Assembly: GCF_003333265.1 (NCBI RefSeq)
Contig: NZ_QOLB01000101.1
Location: 1 to 47,273 of the forward strand
DNA from: Candidatus Halocynthiibacter alkanivorans
GTDB lineage: Bacteria; Pseudomonadota; Alphaproteobacteria; Rhodobacterales; Rhodobacteraceae
Length of the DNA stretch: 47,273 nt
Reading direction: 5' to 3'
A program made the translations under genes and the position numbers. Below are positions 25,175-34,144 of this stretch, one piece after another. Below the pieces are notes generated by a model. That model saw only the letters and a list, made by a program, of their open reading frames with translations. It was not told the DNA's origin and ran no database searches. Every line of letters begins with the position of its first letter. Position 1 is the first letter of the stretch.

Positions 25175-26908
25175 CTAATGCCTGGCAATCAACGCCAGAG
25201 ACGGGGTTTCCTGCAAAAGTTGGCGGCTGTAGTCCGCTTTCGGACTGGCAAAAAAATCTTCAGCACTGCCGGTTTCAATCAACTGCCCGTTCTTTAATAC
25301 AGCGACCTGGTCTGACATTTGCCGGACCACGGCCAGATCGTGGCTTATGAAAAGTATTGAAAGACCAAACCTGGCCTGTAGCTCTTTGAGAAGATTCAGT
25401 ATCTGGGCCTGTATCGACACATCCAGGGCAGAGGTCGGTTCGTCGCAAATCAGAAACTCAGGGCGGGCCACCAGTGCGCGGGCAACCGCGATGCGCTGGC
25501 GTTGGCCACCAGAAAACTGGTGAGGATATTTCAGCATTGCCCGTTGCGGCATCTCCACGAGACTAAGCACTGACGCGACGATGCGTCGTTGCTCAGCCCG
25601 GGACTTGGCCAGTTTAAAAAAACGAATGGGCTCACTGATGATTTCTTCGATCGTGCGTCGGTTGTTCAGCGACGAATACGGGTCCTGAAACACCATTTGG
25701 ATCTTACGCCGGGCAGCGTGGTTGCGCGGCCGATCCCGGCCCAAAGGCAAGGGCGCGCCGTTAAAATCGATGCTACCCGCAGTGGGTCGTACCAGTCCGA
25801 CGACAGCCTTGGCCAGCGTCGACTTGCCCGAGCCACTTTCGCCAATCACGCCCAGTACCTGCCCGGGCAGCACATCCAGAGAAATGTCCCGCAAGGCGCG
25901 CGTGCCCTGCTTTTTTCCCCAGGCAAAGGGTCTGTCAGCATAAAATGTCACGTCCAGATCACGCACCGACAAAACAGGGCCGTCAGCGAGCGTGGGACGT
26001 TCCCCTTTCAACAACCAGTCGGATGCAAATTGTTCGGAAGCGCCAACAACATTCCACTGCAGTTCAGGAGTCGCAAGCGCGGGTTCATCGGCAAGAATGT
26101 TAACGAAACGGTCAAGTTTTTCATCTAGTCGCGGCACCGCCGCCATTAACGCTTTGGTATAGTCGTGGCGCGGTTCGCCCAGGACCTGAGCAGTCTTCCC
26201 CTCTTCCACCAATTTCCCGTTGCGCAACACAGAGACGCTGTCGGTAATTTCTGCGATGACGCCGATGTCGTGGGTGATCAGGATGAAGCCCACGCCCCGG
26301 TCCTGTGCCAGTTGCCGGATCAGTGCGAGGATTTGTTTTTGGATCGCCACGTCCAAAGCAGTGGTCGGTTCATCGGCAATGATCAGGTCCGGGTTGGTGC
26401 ACAGGGCCAACGCGATGACCACCCGCTGTCGCATGCCGCCAGAAAACTGATGCGGGTATTCCCCAAGACGGGCCTCGGCGTCCTGAAGCCCGGTTTCTTT
26501 CAACAGCTCAATCGCTCTTTCCCGGGCGTCGCCATAGCTGGCATCAGAATGCTGGCGGATCGTTTCGACCAACTGATCTTCGATGGTCAACAGCGGGTTC
26601 AGCGAAGTTTGCGGATCCTGAAATATCATCGATATTTTTGCGCCGCGCAGTTTGTGATACGCGGCGTCGGACAGGCTGCGCAAGCTTTCGCCATGCAGTT
26701 TCACATCGCCCGCGGCAATGTAACCCGGCGACTGAATCAGGCCGATAATGGCGGCGCCAATGGTTGATTTTCCGGCCCCGGATTCCCCGACCAGCCCGTG
26801 AATTTCACCGGGCTCAAGCGACAGGTCCAGCCCTTCAATCGCGGTAAAAGTGCCAAACCGCGTCGGGTATCTGACGGTCAGACCGGTGACATTTAACAAG
26901 CTGCCCAT
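25175..26908 (-). CDS. Dipeptide/oligopeptide-type ABC transporter ATP-binding protein, fused DppD-DppF
   Basis: 577 residues with two complete nucleotide-binding domains. First: GESGAGKST Walker A, QFSGGMRQR signature, LIIADEPTTALD Walker B. Second: GESGSGKST, QFSGGQRQR, FLICDEPTSALD. Each is the OppD/OppF type with the C-terminal DYTKALMAAVP or DYSRQLLQETP. Energises the permeases at 26908-28802. It starts at ATG 26908, overlapping the permease stop as TGATG; the frame continues upstream to 27013 only inside the permease gene. Family members carry peptides, nickel, opines or oligosaccharides, so substrate is open. Confidence 0.92.
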   Translation of the reverse strand: MGSLLNVTGLTVRYPTRFGTFTAIEGLDLSLEPGEIHGLVGESGAGKSTIGAAIIGLIQSPGYIAAGDVKLHGESLRSLSDAAYHKLRGAKISMIFQDPQTSLNPLLTIEDQLVETIRQHSDASYGDARERAIELLKETGLQDAEARLGEYPHQFSGGMRQRVVIALALCTNPDLIIADEPTTALDVAIQKQILALIRQLAQDRGVGFILITHDIGVIAEITDSVSVLRNGKLVEEGKTAQVLGEPRHDYTKALMAAVPRLDEKLDRFVNILADEPALATPELQWNVVGASEQFASDWLLKGERPTLADGPVLSVRDLDVTFYADRPFAWGKKQGTRALRDISLDVLPGQVLGVIGESGSGKSTLAKAVVGLVRPTAGSIDFNGAPLPLGRDRPRNHAARRKIQMVFQDPYSSLNNRRTIEEIISEPIRFFKLAKSRAEQRRIVASVLSLVEMPQRAMLKYPHQFSGGQRQRIAVARALVARPEFLICDEPTSALDVSIQAQILNLLKELQARFGLSILFISHDLAVVRQMSDQVAVLKNGQLIETGSAEDFFASPKADYSRQLLQETPSLALIARH

Positions 26909-27825
26909 CAGCGAAGCCTCGGATTTAGGACTGTGCGAAAAAAGTCGCCAAGGATATTCACCGAGATGATCATCAGGATCAGGGTCATCGAGGGAAAGAT
27001 TACGATCCACCACTCGCCGGAGAAAATATACTCGGTGCCGATCCTGATCAGTGTACCAAGTGACGGCTGGTCAGCCGGCACACCGACACCAAGAAAACTG
27101 AGCGTGGCTTCCAACAGTATCGCGACAGCCAGATCGATTGTGCCAATGACCATCAACGGCCCAAGAATGTTCGGCAGAATTGCAACCAGCATAATGCGGA
27201 CCGGGTGCTGCCCCATGATCTCAGCCGCCTGCACGTATTCTTTGTTGCGTTCAACAAATGTCGAAGCACGCGCGACTCTGGCAAAATTGACCCAGAGCGA
27301 CAGGCCGATGGCAATCGTCAGCACGATCAACAACAGATCTTCGTGCTGTTCGCGCGGTAGAATTCCACGGGCGACCCCATCCACCAGCAGGGCGGTTAAT
27401 ATAGCGGGCAGGCTAAGCTGCACATCAGCAATGCGCATGACGACAGCGTCAAAACGGCCGCCCAGATACCCGGCCGCGAGCCCGAGGCTGGTGCCCAGCA
27501 CGGCTGCAAAGGCGACGGATGACAGACCGACCAGCAGGGACAGCCGGGTGCCGTACAGGATTGCGGAGAGCAAGTCACGTCCCTGATCATCGGTGCCAAT
27601 CAGAAAACGTGTATCACCGTCCTCAGTCCACGCGGGCGGCAAAAAACTGTCGAGAATATCAAAGCTGGCCAGGTCATGCGGGTTTGTCGACGCTATGAGA
27701 GGTGCAAAAAATGCGCCAAAAATGGCGACAGTTGCGATCACCGCCGCCACTTGTGCTACCCGGTTGTGGAGGAACAGATAGAGCAGTTCGTTTTCAATCC
27801 GGATACGACGCCAATAGCTCAACAT
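26908..27825 (-). CDS. ABC transporter permease (DppC type)
   Basis: 305 residues, six membrane segments. N-terminal LFLHNRVAQVAAVIATVAIFG, then the OppC/DppC signature FLIGTDDQGRDLLSAILYGTRLSLLVG and the EAA-like ATPase contact AAEIMGQHPVRIMLVAILPNILGP, ending LGDFFRTVLNPRLR. Pairs with DppB-type permease; genes overlap as TGATG at both ends, so the three genes are translationally coupled. Inner-membrane component. Confidence 0.92.
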   Translation of the reverse strand: MLSYWRRIRIENELLYLFLHNRVAQVAAVIATVAIFGAFFAPLIASTNPHDLASFDILDSFLPPAWTEDGDTRFLIGTDDQGRDLLSAILYGTRLSLLVGLSSVAFAAVLGTSLGLAAGYLGGRFDAVVMRIADVQLSLPAILTALLVDGVARGILPREQHEDLLLIVLTIAIGLSLWVNFARVARASTFVERNKEYVQAAEIMGQHPVRIMLVAILPNILGPLMVIGTIDLAVAILLEATLSFLGVGVPADQPSLGTLIRIGTEYIFSGEWWIVIFPSMTLILMIISVNILGDFFRTVLNPRLR

Positions 27826-28802
27826 CAGCTGCCCTCTGCCTTCAGGCGCACGCGCGGATCAATAATAAAATAGAGAATATCGACAGTCAGATTGATGATC
27901 ACAAAAATCAGGGCAATGATGACAAGATAGACAGACATCACCGGGATATCGACGTAGCGGATACTGTCAAGAAACAGCAGACCCATACCGGGCCATTGAA
28001 ATACGCTTTCGGTGACAATGGAAAACGCAATGATCCCACCGAACTGCAGCCCGATTATAGTGATCACCGGCACCATGGAATTGCGTAGCGCATGCCGATA
28101 GTGCACCGTGCGGTAGTCGATGCCCCGGGCGATGGCAAATTTGATAAAATCCGTGTTCATCACATCCTGCATTTCCGAGCGCACCATCCGCATGGTCAGC
28201 GTCAGCTGGTATACCCCCAGGGTGATCGCCGGAAGGATCAGGGCGCGCAGGCCACCAAGAGACAGGAAATTTGTTTTCCACCAGCCAATTTCCACAACAT
28301 CGCCTCGGCCAAATGTCGGCAGCCAACCCAGTTGCACTCCGAACAGGTAGATCAGAAAGATCCCGATAACGAAGGTGGGAATCGAAACACCAACCAGCGT
28401 GACCACCAGAATGGCATTGGCCAGCACCCCGTCATTTCGCAGAGCGGTGTAAATACCGGCGGGGATGCCGACAGAGAGCGAAATTAACAGGGATACAATG
28501 CCCAGTTCCAGTGTTGCGGGCATACGTTCCAGGATCATTTCACCGATGGGCTGGCGCGTGCGGTAGGAAAAACCAAAGTCACCACGCACCAGACTGCCTA
28601 CAAACCGTGTGTACTGTACCACTACAGGGTCATTCAGGCCCAGTTGTTCGCGCAGCCGTTCCTGATCCTCGACGGAGGTTTCCTGTCCAACCATGACGGC
28701 GACAGGATCCCCCACAAAGCGGAATAGAGCGAAGGCCAGCAAGCTGACTGCCAGCATAACAAATATCGACTGAATAAGGCGTTTGATGATGAATGCGGCC
28801 AC
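27825..28802 (-). CDS. ABC transporter permease (DppB type)
   Basis: 325 residues, six membrane segments starting MAAFIIKRLIQSIFVMLAVS, with DPVAVMVGQETSVEDQERLR, the EAA-like loop KFAIARGIDYRTVHYRHALRN and C-terminal ILYFIIDPRVRL. GTG start at 28802 with AAAGGG upstream. First gene of a minus-strand operon (DppB-DppC-DppDF), divergent from the binding protein at 29010 over about 200 bp. Confidence 0.92.
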   Translation of the reverse strand: MAAFIIKRLIQSIFVMLAVSLLAFALFRFVGDPVAVMVGQETSVEDQERLREQLGLNDPVVVQYTRFVGSLVRGDFGFSYRTRQPIGEMILERMPATLELGIVSLLISLSVGIPAGIYTALRNDGVLANAILVVTLVGVSIPTFVIGIFLIYLFGVQLGWLPTFGRGDVVEIGWWKTNFLSLGGLRALILPAITLGVYQLTLTMRMVRSEMQDVMNTDFIKFAIARGIDYRTVHYRHALRNSMVPVITIIGLQFGGIIAFSIVTESVFQWPGMGLLFLDSIRYVDIPVMSVYLVIIALIFVIINLTVDILYFIIDPRVRLKAEGS

Positions 28803-29009
28803 ATGCGCCCTTTCAATTTCGAAAACAACTTTGGCTGAGAGCGACCGGAGCGACGAGTGAATAATAGGTTGGACAAGGCATTTCCGGAAACAGAACTGTT
28901 ACTTTTTCTGCTGCCTTAAAATTAGACAGCTCCGGATGATGTGTCTAGTCTTCAAAATGTGAGCTGCCAATTTGTAGCTGCGGTTAAATGGTTCCCGGGG
29001 AGAAAAACA

Positions 29010-30584
29010 ATGAAATTATTTACCAAAACAGCTGTTGCAGCGCTGGTGCTGGGACTGTCCGCCAGCGCGGTTTCAGCCGAAACATTTAAATGGGCGGGAT
29101 CAACGGATCCACAGACCATGGATCCGCACGCTGTAAATTCTGCGCCGGTTCTGGGATTTTTGAACAACGTGTATGAAGGCCTGGTGCGCCGGAATAAAGA
29201 GATGAAGATTGAAGCCGCTCTGGCCGAAAGCTGGGAGCCGCTGGGCAGCGGTGGCTGGCGCTTTCACTTGCGCCAGGGCGTGACCTATCATGATGGATCA
29301 GCCTTCACGGCAGAAGATGTACTGTTCTCTTATGAGCGGGCAAGTTCAGAGGAAGCAGACGTGAGATCGTGGTTTTCACCGGTCTCTGAAGTGATCGTAC
29401 AGGATGAGTACACCATTGATTTCATGACCAAAGCACCTAATCCGCTGTTTCCGGATTCGATCGCCAATTTCATGATTATGGACAAAGGCTGGACCGAAGG
29501 AAATGACGCGGCCCGCCCGGCAAAGGACGCCGAGAACTTCGCCACGCGAAACGCCAACGGTACCGGTGCGTTTGTGCTTGCGTCCCGCGACCCGGGCGTG
29601 CGCACGACTCTGACACCGTATAGTGGTTGGTGGGACGATCTTGAAAGCAACATTACCGAAGCCGTGTTCACGCCAATTGGTGAAGCGTCGACCGGAATGG
29701 CCGCTTTGCTGTCTGGTGAAATTGATTTCATTGCACCAATCCCGTTGCAGGACGTTCCCCGCATGAAAGAACGCGCTGGTTTCACTGTGCATGAAGGCGT
29801 CGAAGCACGGGTGATCATGTTCGGCTTTTCTCATGAGTCAGACGCGCTGAAATACTCTGATGAAACAAGTGACAAAAACCCGTTCCAGGACCCACGTGTC
29901 CGCCAGGCCATCTATCAGGCCATTGACGTGGACGCCCTGACCAGCCGCATCATGCGTGGCACAGCTGAGCCGGTGTCGCAGCTGGTTTCCAGCGAAATGA
30001 AAGGGTTTTCAGAGGGGCTGTCTGATCGTCTGCCGTTGGATCGCGACGCTGCAAAGGCATTGTTGGCGGAAGCCGGTTATCCGGACGGGTTTTCTTTTGG
30101 CCTGATGTGCCCGAATGACCGGTATATCAACGACGAGGCCATTTGCCGGGCCACGGCATCCATGCTGGCGAAAATCGGAGTGACCGCGAAATTGTCCACG
30201 ATGCCGGTGCGCAATTACTGGCCGCAACTGCGGGAAGACAATTTTGATATGTATCTGCTGGGCTGGTCACCTGGCACATTTGATGCTGAACATCCACTGC
30301 GCTTTCTCGCCTCGACACCAAACAGCGAGAAGAAGCTGGGATCGTGGAACTTTGGCGGCTATTCGAGCGCCCGTATCGACGAACTTCTGCCGATGATTCA
30401 GACTGAAATCGACGACGGAAAACGGCAGGCAATGATCGATGAGGCCCATAAAATCCTGCAGGATGACGTGGCCTATGTGCCAATGTTTGTTCAGCCTCTG
30501 ATCTGGGCGACCAGGGACAACATTTCTTTAACCCAAAGAACCGACAATTTCTTCATCCTCAGATGGGTTACCGTGAACGGGTAA
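29010..30584 (+). CDS. ABC transporter substrate-binding protein, family 5 (DppA/OppA type)
   Basis: 524 residues, signal peptide 1-23 (AALVLGLSASAVSA). SBP_bac_5 features: WAGSTDPQTMDPHAVNS at the mature N-terminus, LAESWEPLGSGGWRFHLRQGV, YHDGSAFTAEDVLFSYERA, NPFQDPRVRQAIYQAID, FDMYLLGWSPGT and DVAYVPMFVQPLIW. ATG 29010 (GGGGAG upstream) rather than 28941, because it starts the signal peptide. Periplasmic receptor for the Dpp-like importer. Family 5 includes peptide but also galactoside and other oligosaccharide binders, so an oligosaccharide role next to the sugar genes is possible but unproven. Confidence 0.92.
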   Translation: MKLFTKTAVAALVLGLSASAVSAETFKWAGSTDPQTMDPHAVNSAPVLGFLNNVYEGLVRRNKEMKIEAALAESWEPLGSGGWRFHLRQGVTYHDGSAFTAEDVLFSYERASSEEADVRSWFSPVSEVIVQDEYTIDFMTKAPNPLFPDSIANFMIMDKGWTEGNDAARPAKDAENFATRNANGTGAFVLASRDPGVRTTLTPYSGWWDDLESNITEAVFTPIGEASTGMAALLSGEIDFIAPIPLQDVPRMKERAGFTVHEGVEARVIMFGFSHESDALKYSDETSDKNPFQDPRVRQAIYQAIDVDALTSRIMRGTAEPVSQLVSSEMKGFSEGLSDRLPLDRDAAKALLAEAGYPDGFSFGLMCPNDRYINDEAICRATASMLAKIGVTAKLSTMPVRNYWPQLREDNFDMYLLGWSPGTFDAEHPLRFLASTPNSEKKLGSWNFGGYSSARIDELLPMIQTEIDDGKRQAMIDEAHKILQDDVAYVPMFVQPLIWATRDNISLTQRTDNFFILRWVTVNG

Positions 30585-30639
30585 CAAGCACCAGACAGAA
30601 CAGGGGAACTCTGGCGGGAGTCAGGGTTCCGATACGCAA

Positions 30640-30895
30640 CCGGCCCATCAATGTCCCGGGCAGTCCGAAGGCGATTTATAACCCGGCGCCTGCCCTTCCT
30701 CGACATATCCGCCCGAAACGCCCACAGATCACCGGGAGTCGCCATACCGGGAAAATGGCCCGGGAACCGCGTAAACTCACGCATCTCACACAGATACATA
30801 GTCTGCGTTTCGGGTCGGAACCCTTGAACGTACAAATTTACGAGAAATGCTGGCGCAGAAGCGGAGCATGTTGATCAGACATGGAAACCTCCTGT
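30640..30895 (-). pseudogene. Tyrosine recombinase/integrase N-terminal fragment, frameshifted
   Basis: From ATG near 30883 the minus strand reads MSDQHAPLLRQHF and hits a stop; one frame over it continues YVQGFRPETQTMYLCEMREF, TRFPGH, MATPGDLWAFRADMSRKG. This is the SAM-like core-binding N-terminal domain of the site-specific integrases that accompany IS91-type elements in proteobacteria (GxRPxTQxxYLxxMRxF). The catalytic domain is absent and sequence past 30650 is unrelated. A relic of a mobile element at the 3' side of the Dpp binding-protein gene. Confidence 0.55.
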
Positions 30896-31199
30896 CACCT
30901 GGTAGCGTAGGGCCCAATCAAGTGACACCCACACCCACCCACAAAATCAACCGTCCAGATCCCGCACCGCGCATGCGGAAGGAGACCCTGTGCGATAGCC
31001 GTTTCGCCCTTGACCGCTCACTGGTTGTTGACGAGCGTCTTTGGCCGATGCCATCTGAAGGTCCGGTCTGGGGACAGTGATCAAGTGACATTGCACCCGC
31101 AGCGAGCGCCGGTTTGCCGCCCTTCCCTACAAACCGTTGCGGGCGCAGCATCAGTCACTAAGGACGGAGAGCATGCGTAACTGGGCCACCTCTGTTCTG
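30896..31199. other. Intergenic region between integrase relic and IS110
   Basis: No gene recognised. The 11-mer ATCAAGTGACA occurs twice, near 30916 and 31080, about 165 bp apart, possibly remnants of element ends. The stretch near 31110-31160 is GC-rich with no clear hairpin. Confidence 0.35.
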
Positions 31200-31253
31200 A
31201 GGTCGAGCTTCCGATACGATCACAAGGTGGCTTGTGAACAAGGGAGATAGAAT

Positions 31254-32288
31254 ATGGAATATTTTGCCCGACCAGACGTATCGCTACGATCCTGAGCGCT
31301 TTGCATTGTTGATAGCGAGGGGACGATGCTGTTGGAGCGCGAATTGCCTTGTGAGATCAAGGATATCGCTGAGTGCCTTGCGAACTTCCCGCATCCGATT
31401 GAACGGATCGGCTTTGAAGCGGGCACCATGAACCAGCACCTGTACTTCGGTTTGAAAGCAGAAGGCTTCGACGTCGTCTGCATGGAGGCACGACAGGTGA
31501 ATGCCGCGTTGTCAGCGATGCGCAGCAAGACAGATAAGAACGACGCATGTGGCATCGCGCAAGTGCTCCGTACCGGCCAGTTCAGCCCGGTGCATATGAA
31601 GAGCCGGGAGGCCCACGGTGTCCGTGCCTTGCTCAGCACGTGTAAGGCATTGCTGAAGAAGACAATGGATCTGGCGAATGAAGTGCGAGGCTTACTGAAG
31701 ATATTTGGCATTCGCTTGCCAGGGACCGTGAAGCACGGCAGTTTCGATGCCCTCGTTCGGCCGATGATCGAAATGGACGATGTTCTGGCTCATGCTTTGG
31801 TTCCGCTCCTGGACGCACGTTTGGTTTTGTTTCAGCATTTTCTGGAACGGGACCGGCGTGTCAAACGCGCAGCCAACCATGATGAGGTTTGCATGCGGAT
31901 GATGACGGTGCCGGGCGTCGGACTGATTGCAGCATTGACCTTCAAAGCCGCTGTCGATGATCCGACGCGCTTCAAACGGTCACGGACTGTTGACGCACAT
32001 TTTGACCTGACACCGAGACGGTATCAGTCGGGTGAGCACGACAATCCTGGGCGTATATCAAAAGCGGGCGACCGGGATGTCCGCGCAACGTTGTACGCAG
32101 CCGCCAACGCTTTGCTCATGCGAACGATGGCCGGGTCTCAGATTAGATCGTGGGGCATACGGCTGATGCGCACAAAAGGCCGCCATCGCGCCGTTGTTGC
32201 AGTCGCCCGTAAGCTCGCCGTCTTGCTGCACAGGATGTGGAGCGATGGCACGGAATTCCGTCAGGGTCAGGTGGGAGACACAGCATGA
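31254..32288 (+). pseudogene. IS110-family transposase with in-frame stop codon
   Basis: From ATG 31254 (AGGGAGAT upstream) the protein reads MEYFARPDVSLRS and then TGA at 31293-31295, where relatives have a Cys codon (SLRSCALCIVD); it continues ALCIVDSEGTMLLERELP. The N-terminal DEDD domain (DVS..., GFEAGTMNQHLYFGL, KTDKNDACGIAQVLRTG) and the C-terminal transposase domain with the TVPGVGLIAALTFKAAV and HFDLTPRRYQSGEHDNPGRISK blocks are otherwise intact over about 345 residues. The first catalytic Asp lies before the stop, so a restart downstream (for example at 31326) would not be active. A one-base nonsense mutation. Confidence 0.8.
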
Positions 32289-32346
32289 TCTAAAACGCTA
32301 ACCACCCAATCCTGACGGGGTCGTCCCTCACCGCACGAGGTGCGTG

Positions 32347-32381
32347 CCCTCTCGGGCATGTAAACATGCCCTGTCAGGTAA
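32347..32381 (+). repeat. Palindromic mini-element, copy 2
   Basis: CCCTCTC, then GGGCATGT-AA-ACATGCCC (32354-32371, perfect 8-2-8 hairpin), then TGTCAGGTAA. Lies in the 3' flank of the IS110 transposase. Shares flank pattern CTCTC...TG(C/T)C(A/C)GG with copies 3 and 4, and the hairpin core CATGTAAACAT with copy 1. Confidence 0.7.
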
Positions 32382-32694
32382 TAGATGAAGCCGGAAATGT
32401 CTGCTGCACAACTTGAAGCGCGCCGGAAAGCGGGGCTCTCCTCTGCCAATCCGACATATGCGTGCTGCGGGGCCATCAGAGCGTCCAACAGACTGCGGAG
32501 CAAAGCGTGACCCGGATGAGCGACTATGACCCAAAAGAAACAAAGAAGGAAAATGAGCTTGACCCAAACACCCAATTAGAGACGCGGCCTTTCGCTGCGC
32601 GTTCCACCCTTGCCTGCGGTGCGGACAAAAACGGTCGTTGGCAGCAGATGTGTTTTCGCATTAGCCCCTTAGTCAAAGAACGCAGAAGCATAAG

Positions 32695-32877
32695 TCACCC
32701 ATAAAAAATGTGAATACCGAGAAATCGTTTCTCGTGTGCAAGCCGGCGATGCAGTTCCTCGCCCTTACGCCTTTCGTGTTCCTGGAGCATCGAACCGTGG
32801 GTCGGCGCAAGGTGGTGGCGCTCTCGGATACTGCGACGTTTGGCATTTTTGAGAATTGAAGATAATGAAATTGACAT
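32695..32877 (-). CDS. Small basic protein, hypothetical
   Basis: 60 residues, rich in Arg, Lys and His: MSISLSSILKNAKRRSIRER, then HHLAPTHGSMLQEHERRKGE. A perfect AAGGAGGTG lies 5-6 nt before the ATG, the best ribosome site in the region, and the leader is AT-rich, both unlike a chance frame. It is divergent from the LysR regulator at 32983 (105-bp gap), which may control it. No known family comes to mind. The His/Arg content could suit nucleic-acid or metal binding, but this is speculation. Confidence 0.55.
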   Translation of the reverse strand: MSISLSSILKNAKRRSIRERHHLAPTHGSMLQEHERRKGEELHRRLAHEKRFLGIHIFYG

Positions 32878-32982
32878 AATGCACCTCCTTGATATTGACG
32901 TGTTGTGTTTTCAACATATGGAAAATAGGCTCTTATGAGAAAATCAATATGCTTTCATAAATGTTAGTACAGGTATCAAATA

Positions 32983-33855
32983 ATGGATTGGACACGAATT
33001 CCGTCACTTGCAGCGCTACGGGCGTTCGAAGCAGCAGCCCGCTGTCAGAGCTTTAGCAAGGCTGCACGTGAACTGAATGTGACGCATGCCGCAATTGCCC
33101 ATCATGTTCGCAGTCTCGAAGCCGAGTTTTCGGAAAACCTGATTGTCCGGCAGGGGCGCGGTGTTGCGGTCACTCCGACTGGCCTGCAATTGGCAGAGAG
33201 CCTTCAGTCCGGGTTTTCGATTATCGCCAATGGAGTTGAGAAATTAAGATCACAAAGCGAAGACAGGCCGCTCAATATCTCTGTTACACCGGCTTTTGCC
33301 ACGAACTGGTTGATGCCGCGCATAGGAGAGTTCTGGGCCAAACACCCCGAGGTTTCCTTGAACATCAATCCGAGTATTAGCCTGGTCGATATTCGGAAAG
33401 ATGGATTTGACCTGGCGATCAGGTATGGCGACGGGGGATGGCCCAATGTCAAATCCGAACTACTCACAGACGGAGATTTCTGGGTCGTGTCCCATCCTGA
33501 TCTGGTCCAGGGCAGGACAGTTACCTGTTTGCCGGATGTGGTTGGTCTTCCGTGGTTGATGGAAAGCCATATGGTGGAACGAAAGGCTATTGTCGAACGA
33601 GAAGGCATTGATTTTCAACAGATCAAGCTCACGCTTTTGAACACCAATGGTTTGGTATTATCTGCCGTGACAGCAGGGTTGGGGATTTCCGTCCAGCCCA
33701 AGTCTCTTGTTGAAAGGGAAGTCGAAGCTGGAGGGTTGATCAAAATCTGTGAACTCAATCAAGAGAACCTAGGATATTACATGGTTGTGTTACCGGATCG
33801 GCAACCTAAGGGGTTGCGGGCATTCCAGTCCTGGCTTCGGGCTAAAGCTTCTTAA
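32983..33855 (+). CDS. LysR-family regulator (GcvA type)
   Basis: 290 residues. Starts MDWTRIPSLAALRAFEAAAR with HTH residues 20-40 (SFSKAARELNVTHAAIAHHV), as in GcvA/AmpR-like regulators, then a periplasmic-binding-like effector domain from about residue 92 (PLNISVTPAFATNWLMPRIGEF, DGFDLAIRYGDGGWP, AVTAGLGISVQPKSLV). It acts as a DNA-binding activator/repressor responding to a small ligand. Divergent from the small basic protein gene. Followed by a dispersed repeat, so it is monocistronic. AGGT precedes the ATG at a short distance. Confidence 0.9.
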   Translation: MDWTRIPSLAALRAFEAAARCQSFSKAARELNVTHAAIAHHVRSLEAEFSENLIVRQGRGVAVTPTGLQLAESLQSGFSIIANGVEKLRSQSEDRPLNISVTPAFATNWLMPRIGEFWAKHPEVSLNINPSISLVDIRKDGFDLAIRYGDGGWPNVKSELLTDGDFWVVSHPDLVQGRTVTCLPDVVGLPWLMESHMVERKAIVEREGIDFQQIKLTLLNTNGLVLSAVTAGLGISVQPKSLVEREVEAGGLIKICELNQENLGYYMVVLPDRQPKGLRAFQSWLRAKAS

Positions 33856-33888
33856 GCGGGCGTTCGCGGAGCAACGTTGGTCAATCAG

Positions 33889-34045
33889 GGCTCTAACCGG
33901 CCATTAGCCGCGCCTTGTACCAAGGCCCGCAAAGGGCCGTTCTTGACAGTTATGGTGGAGGGAAGTGGTCCAATTGCTGCGCTACGCACATTTCGGCGTG
34001 AAGGGCGGTGAGCTGCCACTCGCTGCGAGGTCAGTAAAGGTCAGC
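33889..34045 (+). repeat. Dispersed ~150-bp repeat, copy B
   Basis: GGGCTC start at about 33889, core AAAGGGCCGTTCTTGACAGT (33931-33950), then GGTGGAGGGAAGTGGTCC, AATTGCTGC and CACATTTCGGCGTGAAGGGC, ending near the CACTCGCTGCGAGGTCAG word. It sits between the convergent LysR (ends 33855) and quinone oxidoreductase (ends 34145) genes. Confidence 0.8.
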
Positions 34046-34108
34046 TGAGCGGATGAAGTTGTCGTTTATTGATTGCCTCCTCAGCGTAGTATCTGGTTGA
34101 AAATGTTC

Positions 34109-34135
34109 GGCAACCCATCGCTTAAATGGGTTGCC
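34109..34135 (-). terminator. Terminator-like hairpin after quinone oxidoreductase gene
   Basis: GGCAACCCAT (34109-34118) and ATGGGTTGCC (34126-34135), a 10-bp perfect stem with a 7-nt loop. On the minus strand it begins 10 nt after the stop and is followed by GAACATTTTC, a weak T-rich tract. It is a plausible Rho-independent terminator. Confidence 0.65.
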
Positions 34136-34144
34136 AACTCCCGC

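Larger units (their letters stand above)
31200..32575 (+). mobile_element. IS110-family insertion sequence (inactive)
   Basis: A single transposase frame with IS110-like flanks; exact ends are not resolved because IS110 elements have weak or no inverted repeats. The 3' non-coding part carries a palindromic mini-element at 32347-32381. Confidence 0.6.

Noticed and set aside
30565-30585. GTTACC..GGTAAC hairpin over the stop of the Dpp-type binding protein
   Set aside because: Only six base pairs and no T-run; too weak to call a terminator.
14230-32288. TGA recoding (as Trp, Cys or selenocysteine), because uxaA and the IS110 transposase each carry one in-frame TGA
   Set aside because: Intact genes end at TGA normally throughout, no SECIS-like hairpin follows either TGA, and both genes are in decaying contexts.
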